Shown piece by piece: positions 45,090 through 53,868 of a stretch of DNA of 64,000 bases. The stretch's first letter is position 1. The number at the start of each line of letters is the position of its first letter. A program made the position numbers and the translations under genes. The notes beneath the pieces were generated by a model. The model ran no database searches and was not told where the DNA came from. It was given only the letters and a program-made list of their open reading frames with translations. This DNA is from an uncultured Saprospiraceae bacterium (lineage in GTDB: Bacteria; Bacteroidota; Bacteroidia; Chitinophagales; Saprospiraceae). The stretch covers positions 1 to 64,000 of the forward strand of contig CALFWO010000024.1 of NCBI GenBank assembly GCA_937928045.1. The letters run 5' to 3'.

Positions 45090-45514
45090 AATTTCTATTT
45101 CAAAGAAAAACTTTAAACGATTTACTTACCCAGAAATCATGCAGATAACTTTTCATATTTGCAAAATAAGCAATACCAATAATATTATAAAAACTTAGCA
45201 GAAACACAAAAAGCTGATTATCAATAAATTAAAGTGATTAACACTTAGTATTTTATCCAAATGAAGAAAATTTAAATGAATAAGTTTACTTTTGTTTCCG
45301 ATCTGTATTAGTCTCACCAATTATATTTTCAATAATCCTTTAAGGTTTTAGGTCCGATTTTTGCCATATCCATAATGGCGCTCTACGTTTTTCTACTGAT
45401 TTTTATCTCAGTTGAACAATTAAATGACTTGTTAGGAAAGTGGTCGTCTAAAATAAGGAAATAAATTACCCGAAGGGTTAATATTTGTATAACTCAATCT
45501 AAATTTAAGATCTA
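45090..45514 (+). other. Long non-coding stretch upstream of ugd
   Basis: About 425 bases without a convincing gene. It holds a TACTTTTG box (45287-45294), which could be the ugd -7 element without a clear -33, and a 29-codon open frame at 45375-45464 (ATG to TAA) that would encode a hydrophobic peptide ending in Lys/Arg. I see no riboswitch-like conserved stems or tRNA. The stretch is markedly AT-rich. Confidence 0.5.
45287..45294 (+). promoter_or_regulatory. Candidate -7 element TACTTTTG for ugd
   Basis: Full match to TAnnTTTG, about 220 bases before the ugd ATG; no TTG at the usual spacing. If used, it would give a long 5-prime leader. Confidence 0.35.
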
Positions 45515-46864
45515 ATGAACATTGCAGTAGTAGGAACTGGTTATGTTGGTTTGGTAACAGGAACTTGTTTCGCAGAAACCGGAAACAACGTAATTTGCGT
45601 TGACATTGATGAAAAGAAAGTGGAAGCCATGAGAAATGGCAAAATTCCAATCTTCGAACCAGGACTTGATTTACTTTTCGAACGTAATACAAAACAAGGC
45701 AGACTTTCATTCACAACAGACTTGAAAAAAGCTGTTGATCCAGCCGATATCATATTTTTAGCATTACCAACTCCTCCTGGTGAAGATGGATCGGCGGATT
45801 TATCTTATATCTTAGGAGTAGCTAAAGACTTATCCGGAATTATTACCGATTACAAGGTGATTGTAGATAAGAGTACAGTTCCTGTTGGAACTTCTGAAAA
45901 AGTTCATGCTGCTATTGCAAAAAATTGTAGTGAAGATCTTTTTGATGTAGTCTCAAACCCTGAGTTTTTAAGAGAAGGGGTTGCGGTAGATGACTTCTTA
46001 AAACCCGATCGTGTGGTAATCGGTACAAATTCGGAAAAAGCAAGATCAGCAATGTCTAAGCTTTATGATCCTTTTGTACGTCAAGGAAATCCAATCATTT
46101 TCATGGACAAGCGTTCATCAGAGATGACAAAATATGCTGCTAACTCTTATTTGGCAACTAGAATTTCATTTATGAACGAAATCGCAAACTTATGTGAGCG
46201 AGTAGGTGCAAATGTTGATTCTGTTAGAAAAGGAATGGGATCTGATAATAGAATTGGAAAGCGATTCTTATTCCCAGGAGTTGGATATGGAGGAAGTTGT
46301 TTCCCTAAAGATGTTCAAGCCTTGGCTAAGACAGCCGGAGAATATGACTATGAATTCAAAATTTTGAATTCAGTAATGAATGTAAACTCTATCCAAAAAT
46401 TCGTTTTGGCGGATAAGATGAAGCAATTCTTCGATTACGATTTAACTGGAAAAACTATCGCAGTTTGGGGATTAGCTTTTAAACCCAATACTGATGATAT
46501 TCGCGAAGCACCAGCTTTGTACATTATTGAAGAATTATTAAAAGCTGGAGCGAAGGTTAAAGCTTTTGATCCTGAAGCAATGGAAAACATTGAAGCAATT
46601 TTCGGAGATAGAATTACGCTTTGCGAGAATCAATACGATGCATTAGATGGAGCTGACGTTTTAGCGATTATAACTGAATGGAGTGTATTTAGAACTCCAA
46701 ATTTTGATACAATCAAAGAAAAGTTAGGCCAAAATGTAATCTTCGATGGAAGAAACCTATACGACCTTAAGGATATGGAAGAAAGAGGATTCTACTACGA
46801 AAGCATTGGTCGAGCAATTGTAAACAGACATTTACATGTTAGCAACGGCAAGGCCGTGAACTAA
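45515..46864 (+). CDS. ugd: UDP-glucose 6-dehydrogenase
   Basis: Oxidises UDP-glucose twice to UDP-glucuronate using NAD, feeding surface polysaccharide synthesis. N-terminal Rossmann motif VGTGYVGLVTG near 5-15; substrate segment STVPVGTSEKV near 128; the catalytic Cys is in GYGGSCFPKD near 262; GLAFKPNTDDIREAP near 325-339 is the C-terminal NAD/UDP domain signature. Length 449 residues is normal. Single gene with a terminator; no other polysaccharide genes are in the window. Confidence 0.95.
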   Translation: MNIAVVGTGYVGLVTGTCFAETGNNVICVDIDEKKVEAMRNGKIPIFEPGLDLLFERNTKQGRLSFTTDLKKAVDPADIIFLALPTPPGEDGSADLSYILGVAKDLSGIITDYKVIVDKSTVPVGTSEKVHAAIAKNCSEDLFDVVSNPEFLREGVAVDDFLKPDRVVIGTNSEKARSAMSKLYDPFVRQGNPIIFMDKRSSEMTKYAANSYLATRISFMNEIANLCERVGANVDSVRKGMGSDNRIGKRFLFPGVGYGGSCFPKDVQALAKTAGEYDYEFKILNSVMNVNSIQKFVLADKMKQFFDYDLTGKTIAVWGLAFKPNTDDIREAPALYIIEELLKAGAKVKAFDPEAMENIEAIFGDRITLCENQYDALDGADVLAIITEWSVFRTPNFDTIKEKLGQNVIFDGRNLYDLKDMEERGFYYESIGRAIVNRHLHVSNGKAVN

Positions 46865-46883
46865 TATTAATATATAGATCTTG

Positions 46884-46920
46884 AAAAAGTCCTGTTGGTT
46901 ACACCTTCAGGACTTTTTTT
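46884..46920 (+). terminator. Rho-independent terminator after ugd
   Basis: Ten-base-pair stem, AAAAGTCCTG with CAGGACTTTT, loop of 13 bases, T run after it. Confidence 0.82.
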
Positions 46921-46956
46921 ATGCCATAGTTGTACGCTAATGCCTATTTTCACGTT

Positions 46957-47565
46957 ATGCTAAGGATGAAAATTCTAATTTATATTCTTCCATTTTTATT
47001 GATTTGCTGTGGATCACGACTCAAATCTGTATCGGAAATTAATGATCTTGGCTACAAATCTGTATACTCCGTTGATCCAAAAACTCAACTAAAGGAAGGA
47101 TTATATAAAGTTTATGATGCTAATGGAAATCTCTACGAGGAGATAAACTATCAAGCCGGTGAAATCAATGGCTCACGAACTTTGTACTATCCAAATGGAA
47201 ATAAAGAAGTCGTGGAAAATTTATCAGCAGGAAAATACCAAGGTCTTTTTCAATCCTTTTATGAAAGCGGAGGAATAAAAGCCGAAGGAAATTACGAGAA
47301 TAACATTGCTATTGGTAAATGGAAATCATACTACGAAGGAGGCCAATTGAAGGATATCGCTACTTTCGAGAACAATGAAGAAAACGGTCCGTTCATCGAG
47401 TACCATGAAAATGGAAAACTAAAGGCTGAAGGAAATTTCAAAGATGGGGATCAAGAACATGGCCTTTTACTACTTTATGACGAAGAAGGACAATTGGAAA
47501 GAAAAATGGATTGTAACTTAGGGCGGTGTACAACAATCTGGCAAAAAACAGAACATAAAAGCTAA
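46957..47565 (+). CDS. YwqK-type MORN-repeat lipoprotein
   Basis: Second protein of this class in the window. Start taken at ATG 46957; ATG 46966 is equally possible, and a TTG at 46930 would lengthen the signal without need. Lipobox ICCG follows the hydrophobic core. At least five MORN_2-like units follow (YDANGNLYEE, YYPNGNKEVV, YESGGIKAEG, YYEGGQLKDI, YHENGKLKAEG), each ending in a G-x-x-x-G turn. Such proteins lie on the cell surface or in the periplasm; their role is unknown. The stop is five bases before porQ, so the pair is co-transcribed. Confidence 0.82.
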   Translation: MLRMKILIYILPFLLICCGSRLKSVSEINDLGYKSVYSVDPKTQLKEGLYKVYDANGNLYEEINYQAGEINGSRTLYYPNGNKEVVENLSAGKYQGLFQSFYESGGIKAEGNYENNIAIGKWKSYYEGGQLKDIATFENNEENGPFIEYHENGKLKAEGNFKDGDQEHGLLLLYDEEGQLERKMDCNLGRCTTIWQKTEHKS

Positions 47566-47570
47566 ATAGC

Positions 47571-48623
47571 TTGAAGCAACTACAACTCTCATTCCTGCTA
47601 ATCGGATGTCTATGCTCATCCAATCTTTTTGCTCAAATCGGAGGAGCAGAAATATTCGAATTTCTCGTACTTCCTGGTTCAGCTAGAGTTTCGGCGCTTG
47701 CAGGATCAGCAATCGCTGTGCTTGATGATGATATCAATCTTAGCCTTGAAAATCCGGCTTTGATTAATTCAACTATGCACAAACAGGTTGCCTTCAATCA
47801 CAGTTTTCACTTGGCTGGAATCGATCATGGTTATGCCGCCTTTGGTTATCACCATGATGCATCAGAAATTAGTTTCAACGGAGGAATTCAATACATGAGT
47901 TATGGAGATTTTGTTCAAGCAGATATATTCGGCAATGCCACAGGAGCATTTAAAGCCAATGAATTTGCCATTAACATTGGTGCTTCAAAGCAGGTTTATG
48001 AACGCCTAAGAGCAGGTGCAAATCTGAAATTTATTACTTCTCAATTAGAAAGTTATAATTCTCTTGGATTGGCTGCCGATCTAGGTTTACATTACCAGGA
48101 CACTTCTGGAAGAACCAATATCGGATTGGTGATCAAAAATATAGGTACACAGTTAACAACTTACCGAGACGACAATAGAGAAGAATTACCATTTGATATT
48201 CAACTTGGAATTACAAAAAGATTAAAACATTTGCCATTTAGAATTGGCCTAACTGTACATAATCTACATCGCAGTAATTTAATTTATGATGATCCTAATG
48301 TTGTAGAGCCGACTTCCATCTTCGATACAGAAGAAGCTAGTGAAAACGTGGTAGGTGTATTCGTTGACAATCTTTTCCGCCATACCATCTTCAACGGTGA
48401 ATTCCTATTGGGCAAGAAAGAGAACTTTAATATCCGATTTGGATATAACCACTTTAGAAGAAGAGAATTGACCGTATCAACGGCATCTAGAAGTCTAGCC
48501 GGCTTTAGTATGGGCTTTGGCTTTATCGTCAAGCGGTTCAAAATCTCGTACGGACACCAATTCTACGCGATCGCTGGGGGTAATAACCACCTCAGCGTCA
48601 CCACAAAATTAGGGCGATGGTAG
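47571..48623 (+). CDS. porQ: Type IX secretion system protein PorQ
   Basis: PorQ-family outer-membrane barrel that, in Porphyromonas, helps release and modify T9SS cargo. Signal peptide (about 1-21, ending LFAQ) then the family opening IFEFLVLPGSARVSALAG near 28-45, and repeated strand-turn sequence with NPALIN near 62. The start is a TTG; no ATG or GTG occurs before the signal, and TTG gives a good n-region with Lys2. The C-terminal strand ends LGRW. Length 350 residues. It follows the MORN lipoprotein by five bases. Confidence 0.88.
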   Translation: MKQLQLSFLLIGCLCSSNLFAQIGGAEIFEFLVLPGSARVSALAGSAIAVLDDDINLSLENPALINSTMHKQVAFNHSFHLAGIDHGYAAFGYHHDASEISFNGGIQYMSYGDFVQADIFGNATGAFKANEFAINIGASKQVYERLRAGANLKFITSQLESYNSLGLAADLGLHYQDTSGRTNIGLVIKNIGTQLTTYRDDNREELPFDIQLGITKRLKHLPFRIGLTVHNLHRSNLIYDDPNVVEPTSIFDTEEASENVVGVFVDNLFRHTIFNGEFLLGKKENFNIRFGYNHFRRRELTVSTASRSLAGFSMGFGFIVKRFKISYGHQFYAIAGGNNHLSVTTKLGRW

Positions 48624-48726
48624 CCTAATTTATTGATTTTCAATCAATTTATATCTTTTTAGAACTTTCCTTTGTGACTTGCAACCCTCTTTTAACCTGT
48701 CACGTCTTATAGGAAAGTAAACAAAC

Positions 48727-48915
48727 ATGCAACTCGTACTAATTGGCTTGATAAATCTTGTTTTTCTCTCCCACTTGTCCTACATCGTGGTGGAAAAGCG
48801 ATCTTTTGTCTACCGATCAAAAAAATTCTGGGCACTAATTGGAGGACTGATGTTGTCTTTATATTTGACAGTTTGGTTTCAATTTGAAGTACTGGGAGTA
48901 GGTGCAGGATTCTAA
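48727..48915 (+). CDS. Small two-helix membrane protein
   Basis: A 62-residue open frame with helices at about 2-18 and 33-53 joined by a basic loop (EKRSFVYRSKKF). Not recognised. It is supported by a following terminator at 48955-48989, a 103-base gap from porQ and a clean ATG, which suggests a real transcribed gene, but conservation is untested. Confidence 0.5.
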   Translation: MQLVLIGLINLVFLSHLSYIVVEKRSFVYRSKKFWALIGGLMLSLYLTVWFQFEVLGVGAGF

Positions 48916-48954
48916 TATTATAAATTCCCTATTTATATACTCATCCTTTCTTTG

Positions 48955-48989
48955 ATTGCGATCTTCATTTGTGGATCGCAATTTTTTTA
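48955..48989 (+). terminator. Rho-independent terminator after the small membrane protein
   Basis: Stem ATTGCGATC with GATCGCAAT, loop of ten bases, T run after it. On the minus strand it also lies beyond the mfd stop, so it may serve both. Confidence 0.8.
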
Positions 48990-49017
48990 TTTTTACCCAA
49001 TAAGTTCCATCAGTAAA

Positions 49018-52000
49018 TTATGCAACCGGAGTGGATATGCCTTTAAGTAATCCTGATAATACTTCTTTTGCTTTGGTCAAACTTTGCACATTATCTTTAA
49101 CTAAGAAGAAATACTTCGTGGACTTTTTGAAACTCAATCCAGTTTTAGTTCCTTTTGTGACTACATACTGAAGCATATTCTGAAAAAAAGCGGTTTCATA
49201 AAACGGCGATTGAGGATTAGAAATAAAGTAGGCACGCAATTTATTGTTCTTTAATATTAATCTTTCAAAACCAAGATCCAAACACATCCAGCGCAATCGT
49301 AACCCATCGAAAAGTTCATCCGCTTCTCGAGGCAATTTCCCGAAGCGATCGATGAGCATTGCGCCAAATTTCTCTAAGCCTTCTTCGTTTTTAATCTTAT
49401 CTAATTCTGTATATAGTCGAAGTCTTTCTTGAACATTAGAAACATAATCATCCGGAAGTAACATTTCGCCATCCGTTTCAATCTGCACATCCCTTACATA
49501 TTTATGATCTGCCTTGAGCTCTTCTTCAAACAAGTTTTTAAATTCTGTCTCTTTTAATTCTAGTATCGCTTCTTCTAATATTCTTTGATAAGTCTCATAT
49601 CCAATATCCGCAATAAATCCACTTTGCTCACCCCCTAATAAATTTCCTGCTCCTCGAATATCCAAATCCTTCATAGCGATTTCGAAACCGGAACCCAAAT
49701 CAGAAAACTCTTCTAAAGCCTGAATTCGCTTTCGAGCATCAGGCGTTAGCGCAGACAAGGGCGGTGTAAACAAATAACAAAAAGCCTTTCGATTCGAGCG
49801 TCCTACCCTGCCACGCAATTGGTGCAGATCAGACATACCAAATTGATTGGCATTATTGATGATAATGGTATTTGCGTTAGCAATATCCAGACCAGTCTCT
49901 ATAATGTTTGTACAAACCAAGACATCATATCTTCGGTCAATGAATTCAACCAACGTTTTCTCTAAGTTCTTTGCATCCATCTGCCCATGTGCCATTGCTA
50001 CATCTACATCGGGGCATAACCTTTTGATCAATGCTGTAATGTCTGGCAAAGATTTCACTCGATTGTGCACAAAGAAAACTTGACCTCCTCTATTTACTTC
50101 GTAGTAAATAGAATCTTTAATAATTTGATCATTAAAAACGCGACGCTCGGTATGTATCGGTTGGCGATTCGGCGGAGGCGTTCTGATGACAGAAAGATCT
50201 CTTGCTGCCATCAATGAGAATTGCAAGGTCCTTGGAATTGGCGTAGCGGTTAAGGTCAAGGTATCCACATTTACTTTTAAACTTCTTAATTTTTCTTTGG
50301 CCGCTACACCAAACTTCTGTTCTTCATCAATAATTAGAAGTCCCAAATCTTTGAAGCCAATTTGCTTATTAAGCAAACTATGAGTTCCAATTACTAAATC
50401 AATTTCGCCAGTTTTACATTTTTCGTAAACTTCTTTCTTTTGCTTGGTAGTTTTAAAACGATTTAGAAAATCAACAGTAACTCCGAACGGATCCAAACGG
50501 CTGGTAAATGTTTTCGCATGTTGTAATGCTAAAATAGTTGTTGGAACTAAGATAGCTACCTGCTTGCCAGCTGCAATCGCCTTAAAGGCCGCCCGCATGG
50601 CAATCTCAGTTTTACCAAAACCTACATCTCCACAGATTAATCGATCCATAGGATATTTTTTCTCCATATCCGCTTTCACATCCACAGTGGCTTGATATTG
50701 ATCCGGCGTATCTTCATAAATAAATGAAGCTTCTAATTCATTTTGTAAGTAGCCATCTGGAGGATATTCGATTCCCTCACTGGACTTTCTTTTCGCATAC
50801 AATTTGATCAACTCCTTGGCGATGTCTTTTACTTTTCGCTTTGTTCTATTCTTCAGTGCTTTCCAAGAATCAGAGCCAATTTTACTCAAGGTTGGAGCCG
50901 TTCCGTCTTTACCTACATATCTAGAAATTTTATGCAAGCTATTGATGGAAACATAAAGTACATCATTGTTCTTGTAAAAAAGTCTAACAGACTCTTGAGT
51001 ATGGCCTCCGATAGTAATTTTCTCTAATCCAGAATAACGACCAATACCATGATCGATATGCGTTACAAAATCACCTGGTTTGAGATCGCGAAGCATTTTT
51101 AGATTGAACGCCTGATCTTTAGTGAAACCTCTTTTTAACTTATACCTATGAAATCTTTCGAATATTTGATGATCGGTATAACAAGCAATATTTAAATCTA
51201 CATCTAAAAACCCTTGGTGAATTGAATTCAAAATTGGATTGAATTCAACCTTAGCATTAAGGTCTTCAAAGATTGCATAGAATCTATCTATTTGTCGATT
51301 GTTATCAGTAAAAATAAAATTCTCAATATTCGATTTTGTATTGCCAGTAAGATGCTCTATTAAGAGCTTGAAATTTTTATTAAAGCTTGGTTGAGGCTTC
51401 GCTTTGAATACGACCTTATTAGCGAATTCAATGGGCTGCGGATCTTTACTTAGCGAAATTATTCTATACTTTTCAATCCCTTCAGTAATTGCCTTAGGAA
51501 ACAAAAATGCGCGGTCTTTGAAAATTTCACGGAGCTCAACTTCTTCGCCAATAAGTTTGGGCAAATTTTTCGCAAACTCTTCGGCCTTATCGAAACATTC
51601 TTGGAGCCGATCCAACATGAATTGAAAATCTTTTACCCAGATTACTGTATTGTCAGGCAAGACATCAAACATGGAAACTTTATCTTCTTGCGAAAATCTA
51701 GTATTAATGTTTGGAACAATATTTACGAAAGCAATATTTCGTTTTGATAGTTGTGTATTGGGATCAAAGGTTCGAATCGATTCTATTTCTTCATCAAAAA
51801 GATCAATTCTATACGGCCAATCATTTCCGTAAGAGAATATATCGATGATTCCTCCTCTGATAGAAAATTGGCCTGGGCTATAGACAAAGTCTACCCTTTC
51901 AAAACCATATTCCACCAACATTTGAATCAAGAAATCTATATCAAGATCTTCTCCTTTTTTTAACAGGATACTCGATTTCTTTAGAACATCCGGCGAAACC

Positions 52001-52404
52001 ACCTTTTCGAATAGTGCTTCGGGATAAGTAATGATGGTTTGAGGCCTTGCGTTGTCATCAGTAATTTTATTGATCGCTTCGGTTCGTTCTAAAACGTTTC
52101 CACTATTGAGCTCTTCAAAATATTGTGGTCGCTTAAAGGAATCTGGAAAAAAGTGAATTTCCTCTTCTGGATTGATCTTGGACAAATTATTTTGAAGGTA
52201 TGCGGCTTCTTCTTTGTCGGCTCCAATAAATAAATGGAAATAGTCGCTACATTGCTTCAATCCCGATAGGACAAAGGAATCCTGCGCTCCAATCAATCCG
52301 TCCAAACGAATTCTTTGAAGTGAATCTGCCTCGAGTAGTTCTTTGATTTTAAGAACTCTCCTATCTTCACTGTAGCGTTGAATTAAACGCTGTAAATTAC
52401 TCAC
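49018..52404 (-). CDS. mfd: Transcription-repair coupling factor
   Basis: ATP-driven DNA translocase that frees stalled RNA polymerase and recruits UvrA. The order is UvrB-like N-terminal domain, RNA polymerase-interacting domain (GDFVTHIDHGIGRYSGL near 448), RecG-like helicase with Walker A GDVGFGKTE near 593 and IIDEEQKFG near 692, motif III TATPIPRTLQ, motif VI QLRGRVGRS, then the TRCF C-terminal domain. I prefer GTG 52404, which gives a Bacteroidota-like N-terminus (SNLQRLIQRYSED); a TTG at 52455 would add 17 atypical residues and leave only 29 bases to the divergent gene. Confidence 0.95.
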   Translation of the reverse strand: MSNLQRLIQRYSEDRRVLKIKELLEADSLQRIRLDGLIGAQDSFVLSGLKQCSDYFHLFIGADKEEAAYLQNNLSKINPEEEIHFFPDSFKRPQYFEELNSGNVLERTEAINKITDDNARPQTIITYPEALFEKVVSPDVLKKSSILLKKGEDLDIDFLIQMLVEYGFERVDFVYSPGQFSIRGGIIDIFSYGNDWPYRIDLFDEEIESIRTFDPNTQLSKRNIAFVNIVPNINTRFSQEDKVSMFDVLPDNTVIWVKDFQFMLDRLQECFDKAEEFAKNLPKLIGEEVELREIFKDRAFLFPKAITEGIEKYRIISLSKDPQPIEFANKVVFKAKPQPSFNKNFKLLIEHLTGNTKSNIENFIFTDNNRQIDRFYAIFEDLNAKVEFNPILNSIHQGFLDVDLNIACYTDHQIFERFHRYKLKRGFTKDQAFNLKMLRDLKPGDFVTHIDHGIGRYSGLEKITIGGHTQESVRLFYKNNDVLYVSINSLHKISRYVGKDGTAPTLSKIGSDSWKALKNRTKRKVKDIAKELIKLYAKRKSSEGIEYPPDGYLQNELEASFIYEDTPDQYQATVDVKADMEKKYPMDRLICGDVGFGKTEIAMRAAFKAIAAGKQVAILVPTTILALQHAKTFTSRLDPFGVTVDFLNRFKTTKQKKEVYEKCKTGEIDLVIGTHSLLNKQIGFKDLGLLIIDEEQKFGVAAKEKLRSLKVNVDTLTLTATPIPRTLQFSLMAARDLSVIRTPPPNRQPIHTERRVFNDQIIKDSIYYEVNRGGQVFFVHNRVKSLPDITALIKRLCPDVDVAMAHGQMDAKNLEKTLVEFIDRRYDVLVCTNIIETGLDIANANTIIINNANQFGMSDLHQLRGRVGRSNRKAFCYLFTPPLSALTPDARKRIQALEEFSDLGSGFEIAMKDLDIRGAGNLLGGEQSGFIADIGYETYQRILEEAILELKETEFKNLFEEELKADHKYVRDVQIETDGEMLLPDDYVSNVQERLRLYTELDKIKNEEGLEKFGAMLIDRFGKLPREADELFDGLRLRWMCLDLGFERLILKNNKLRAYFISNPQSPFYETAFFQNMLQYVVTKGTKTGLSFKKSTKYFFLVKDNVQSLTKAKEVLSGLLKGISTPVA

Positions 52405-52440
52405 TCGGCGAAAATATAATTTTATACGATCTTGAGTGCT

Positions 52441-52459
52441 AATATTGAGCTTCAATATT
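52441..52459. promoter_or_regulatory. Perfect 8+3+8 palindrome between mfd and the CYTH gene
   Basis: AATATTGA-gct-TCAATATT is exactly symmetric, with eight-base arms and a three-base centre. It lies in the 80-base divergent gap if mfd starts at 52404. The form suits a dimeric repressor site, but none is known for this pair. Confidence 0.4.
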
Positions 52460-52484
52460 TATAAGCGACAAAATAAATTCAAAT

Positions 52485-53009
52485 ATGGCGTTAAACGTTG
52501 AAATAAAGGCGAAATGCAAAAACCCTGAAAACGTACTCAATAAACTGAAATCCTTAGGAGCGGATTACAAAGGTTGTGATCATCAGATGGATACATATTT
52601 TAAAGTTAATCAGGGGCGATTAAAACTGCGAGAAGGGAATATAGAACGGAATCTTATTCAATACCACAGGGCCAACCAAGCAGGGCCAAAATCTTCTTTT
52701 TTCAAATTATTTCCTGTTCCGGTAAATACAGATTTAAAAGACATGCTCGAAAATTCGTTGGGAATATTGACCGTTGTTGACAAGCAAAGACATATTTTCT
52801 ACATCAAAAATGTCAAATTTCATGTCGATGAAGTTAAAGATCTTGGCCATTTTGTGGAAATCGAAGCTGGAGATTTATTGGCACCTTTAACCGAGGATGA
52901 ACTAAATGAGCAATGTGCTCATTATATGAAAGAATTGAATATTGATAAGACAGATCTTATCGAGCATTCGTATAGTGATCTAATTATGAATAAAACGACT
53001 AATGGATAG
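52485..53009 (+). CDS. CYTH-domain protein (class IV adenylate cyclase-like)
   Basis: Triphosphate-tunnel enzyme family (class IV cyclases, ThTPase, tripolyphosphatases). The N-terminal VEIKAKC (residues 4-10) carries the ExExK-like charged motif in short form (EIK), HQMDTYFKV near 33 and GRLKLREG near 45 supply the Arg/Lys lining, and FVEIEAG near 124 gives the distal acidic metal site. Length 174 residues. The catalytic Glu set is partly present, so cyclase activity is not certain. Its end overlaps mvk by eight bases. Confidence 0.78.
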   Translation: MALNVEIKAKCKNPENVLNKLKSLGADYKGCDHQMDTYFKVNQGRLKLREGNIERNLIQYHRANQAGPKSSFFKLFPVPVNTDLKDMLENSLGILTVVDKQRHIFYIKNVKFHVDEVKDLGHFVEIEAGDLLAPLTEDELNEQCAHYMKELNIDKTDLIEHSYSDLIMNKTTNG

Positions 53010-53868
53010 TTTTCCTGGGAAAATATTACTTTTTGGAGAATACACTTTACTCTATAATCAGCAGGCATTGGCCATGCCTTTTTCTAAATATTTTGGCAAA
53101 TGGAGCTTTGAAACGAAGCCTCATAATACTCCCGATCTAACACCTTGGTTAGATTATATTGAAGAATTAAGCAAGAAGGAAACTTGGATTTCAGACAAGG
53201 CGTTAACAAAATTTTCGTTTGATTTAGAAAATAAACTTTGGTTCGATTCAAACATTCCTCAGGGATATGGCTTGGGAAGTTCCGGAGCTTTGGTAGCCGC
53301 TTGGTACGGCCGATATATTGAGCAAAGTAGTAAAGAATCATTGTACCAATTAAAAGAAAGATTTTCAAAGTTGGAGTCTTTTTTTCATGGCACAAGTTCA
53401 GGATTCGACCCATTGGTGAGTTACACCAAAAAGCCAATTCTACAACAAGATGCATCAATTACTTTTCTTGAGGAAGATCGAATTGAGCTAATTTCAAATT
53501 TTTTCATTATTGATACTAAAATCCCAAGATCCACAGAACCTTTAGTAAAATGGTTTAGGGAAAACATTGAAGGTGATCAAAGCTTCGAAGAACAAGTCAA
53601 GGTCCATTTGGTTCCAGCTCAACAATCGGCTATTGAAGCTTTTGTTGCTGCCGATAAAAAACTATTGCTCAATGCGGTAAAGAAAATTTCAGAAATTCAA
53701 TTGATCAATATGAAAAGACTAATACCTGATCATCTTTTGGAAGTTTGGAAAACTGGATTGGATGATTCAAAATACTTTATAAAACTCTGTGGGGCCGGAG
53801 GCGGAGGAGTAATGCTCGGATTTGGAAAATTTCAAAATGACGAATTACTTAGTTTTCCTCTAGTTTAA
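53002..53868 (+). CDS. Mevalonate kinase, Bacteroidota type (GHMP family)
   Basis: Phosphorylates mevalonate for isoprenoid supply. GHMP motif 1 is PGKILLFGEYTLL near 5-17; motif 2, the ATP loop, is PQGYGLGSSGALVAAWYGRY near 89-108; FHGTSSGFDPLVSY near 131-144 carries the catalytic Asp region; motif 3 is CGAGGGGVMLGF near 264-275. Length 288 residues, shorter than the 310-330 of other phyla, as usual for Bacteroidota. Overlaps the CYTH gene by eight bases and the convergent methyltransferase by four. Confidence 0.88.
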   Translation: MDSFPGKILLFGEYTLLYNQQALAMPFSKYFGKWSFETKPHNTPDLTPWLDYIEELSKKETWISDKALTKFSFDLENKLWFDSNIPQGYGLGSSGALVAAWYGRYIEQSSKESLYQLKERFSKLESFFHGTSSGFDPLVSYTKKPILQQDASITFLEEDRIELISNFFIIDTKIPRSTEPLVKWFRENIEGDQSFEEQVKVHLVPAQQSAIEAFVAADKKLLLNAVKKISEIQLINMKRLIPDHLLEVWKTGLDDSKYFIKLCGAGGGGVMLGFGKFQNDELLSFPLV

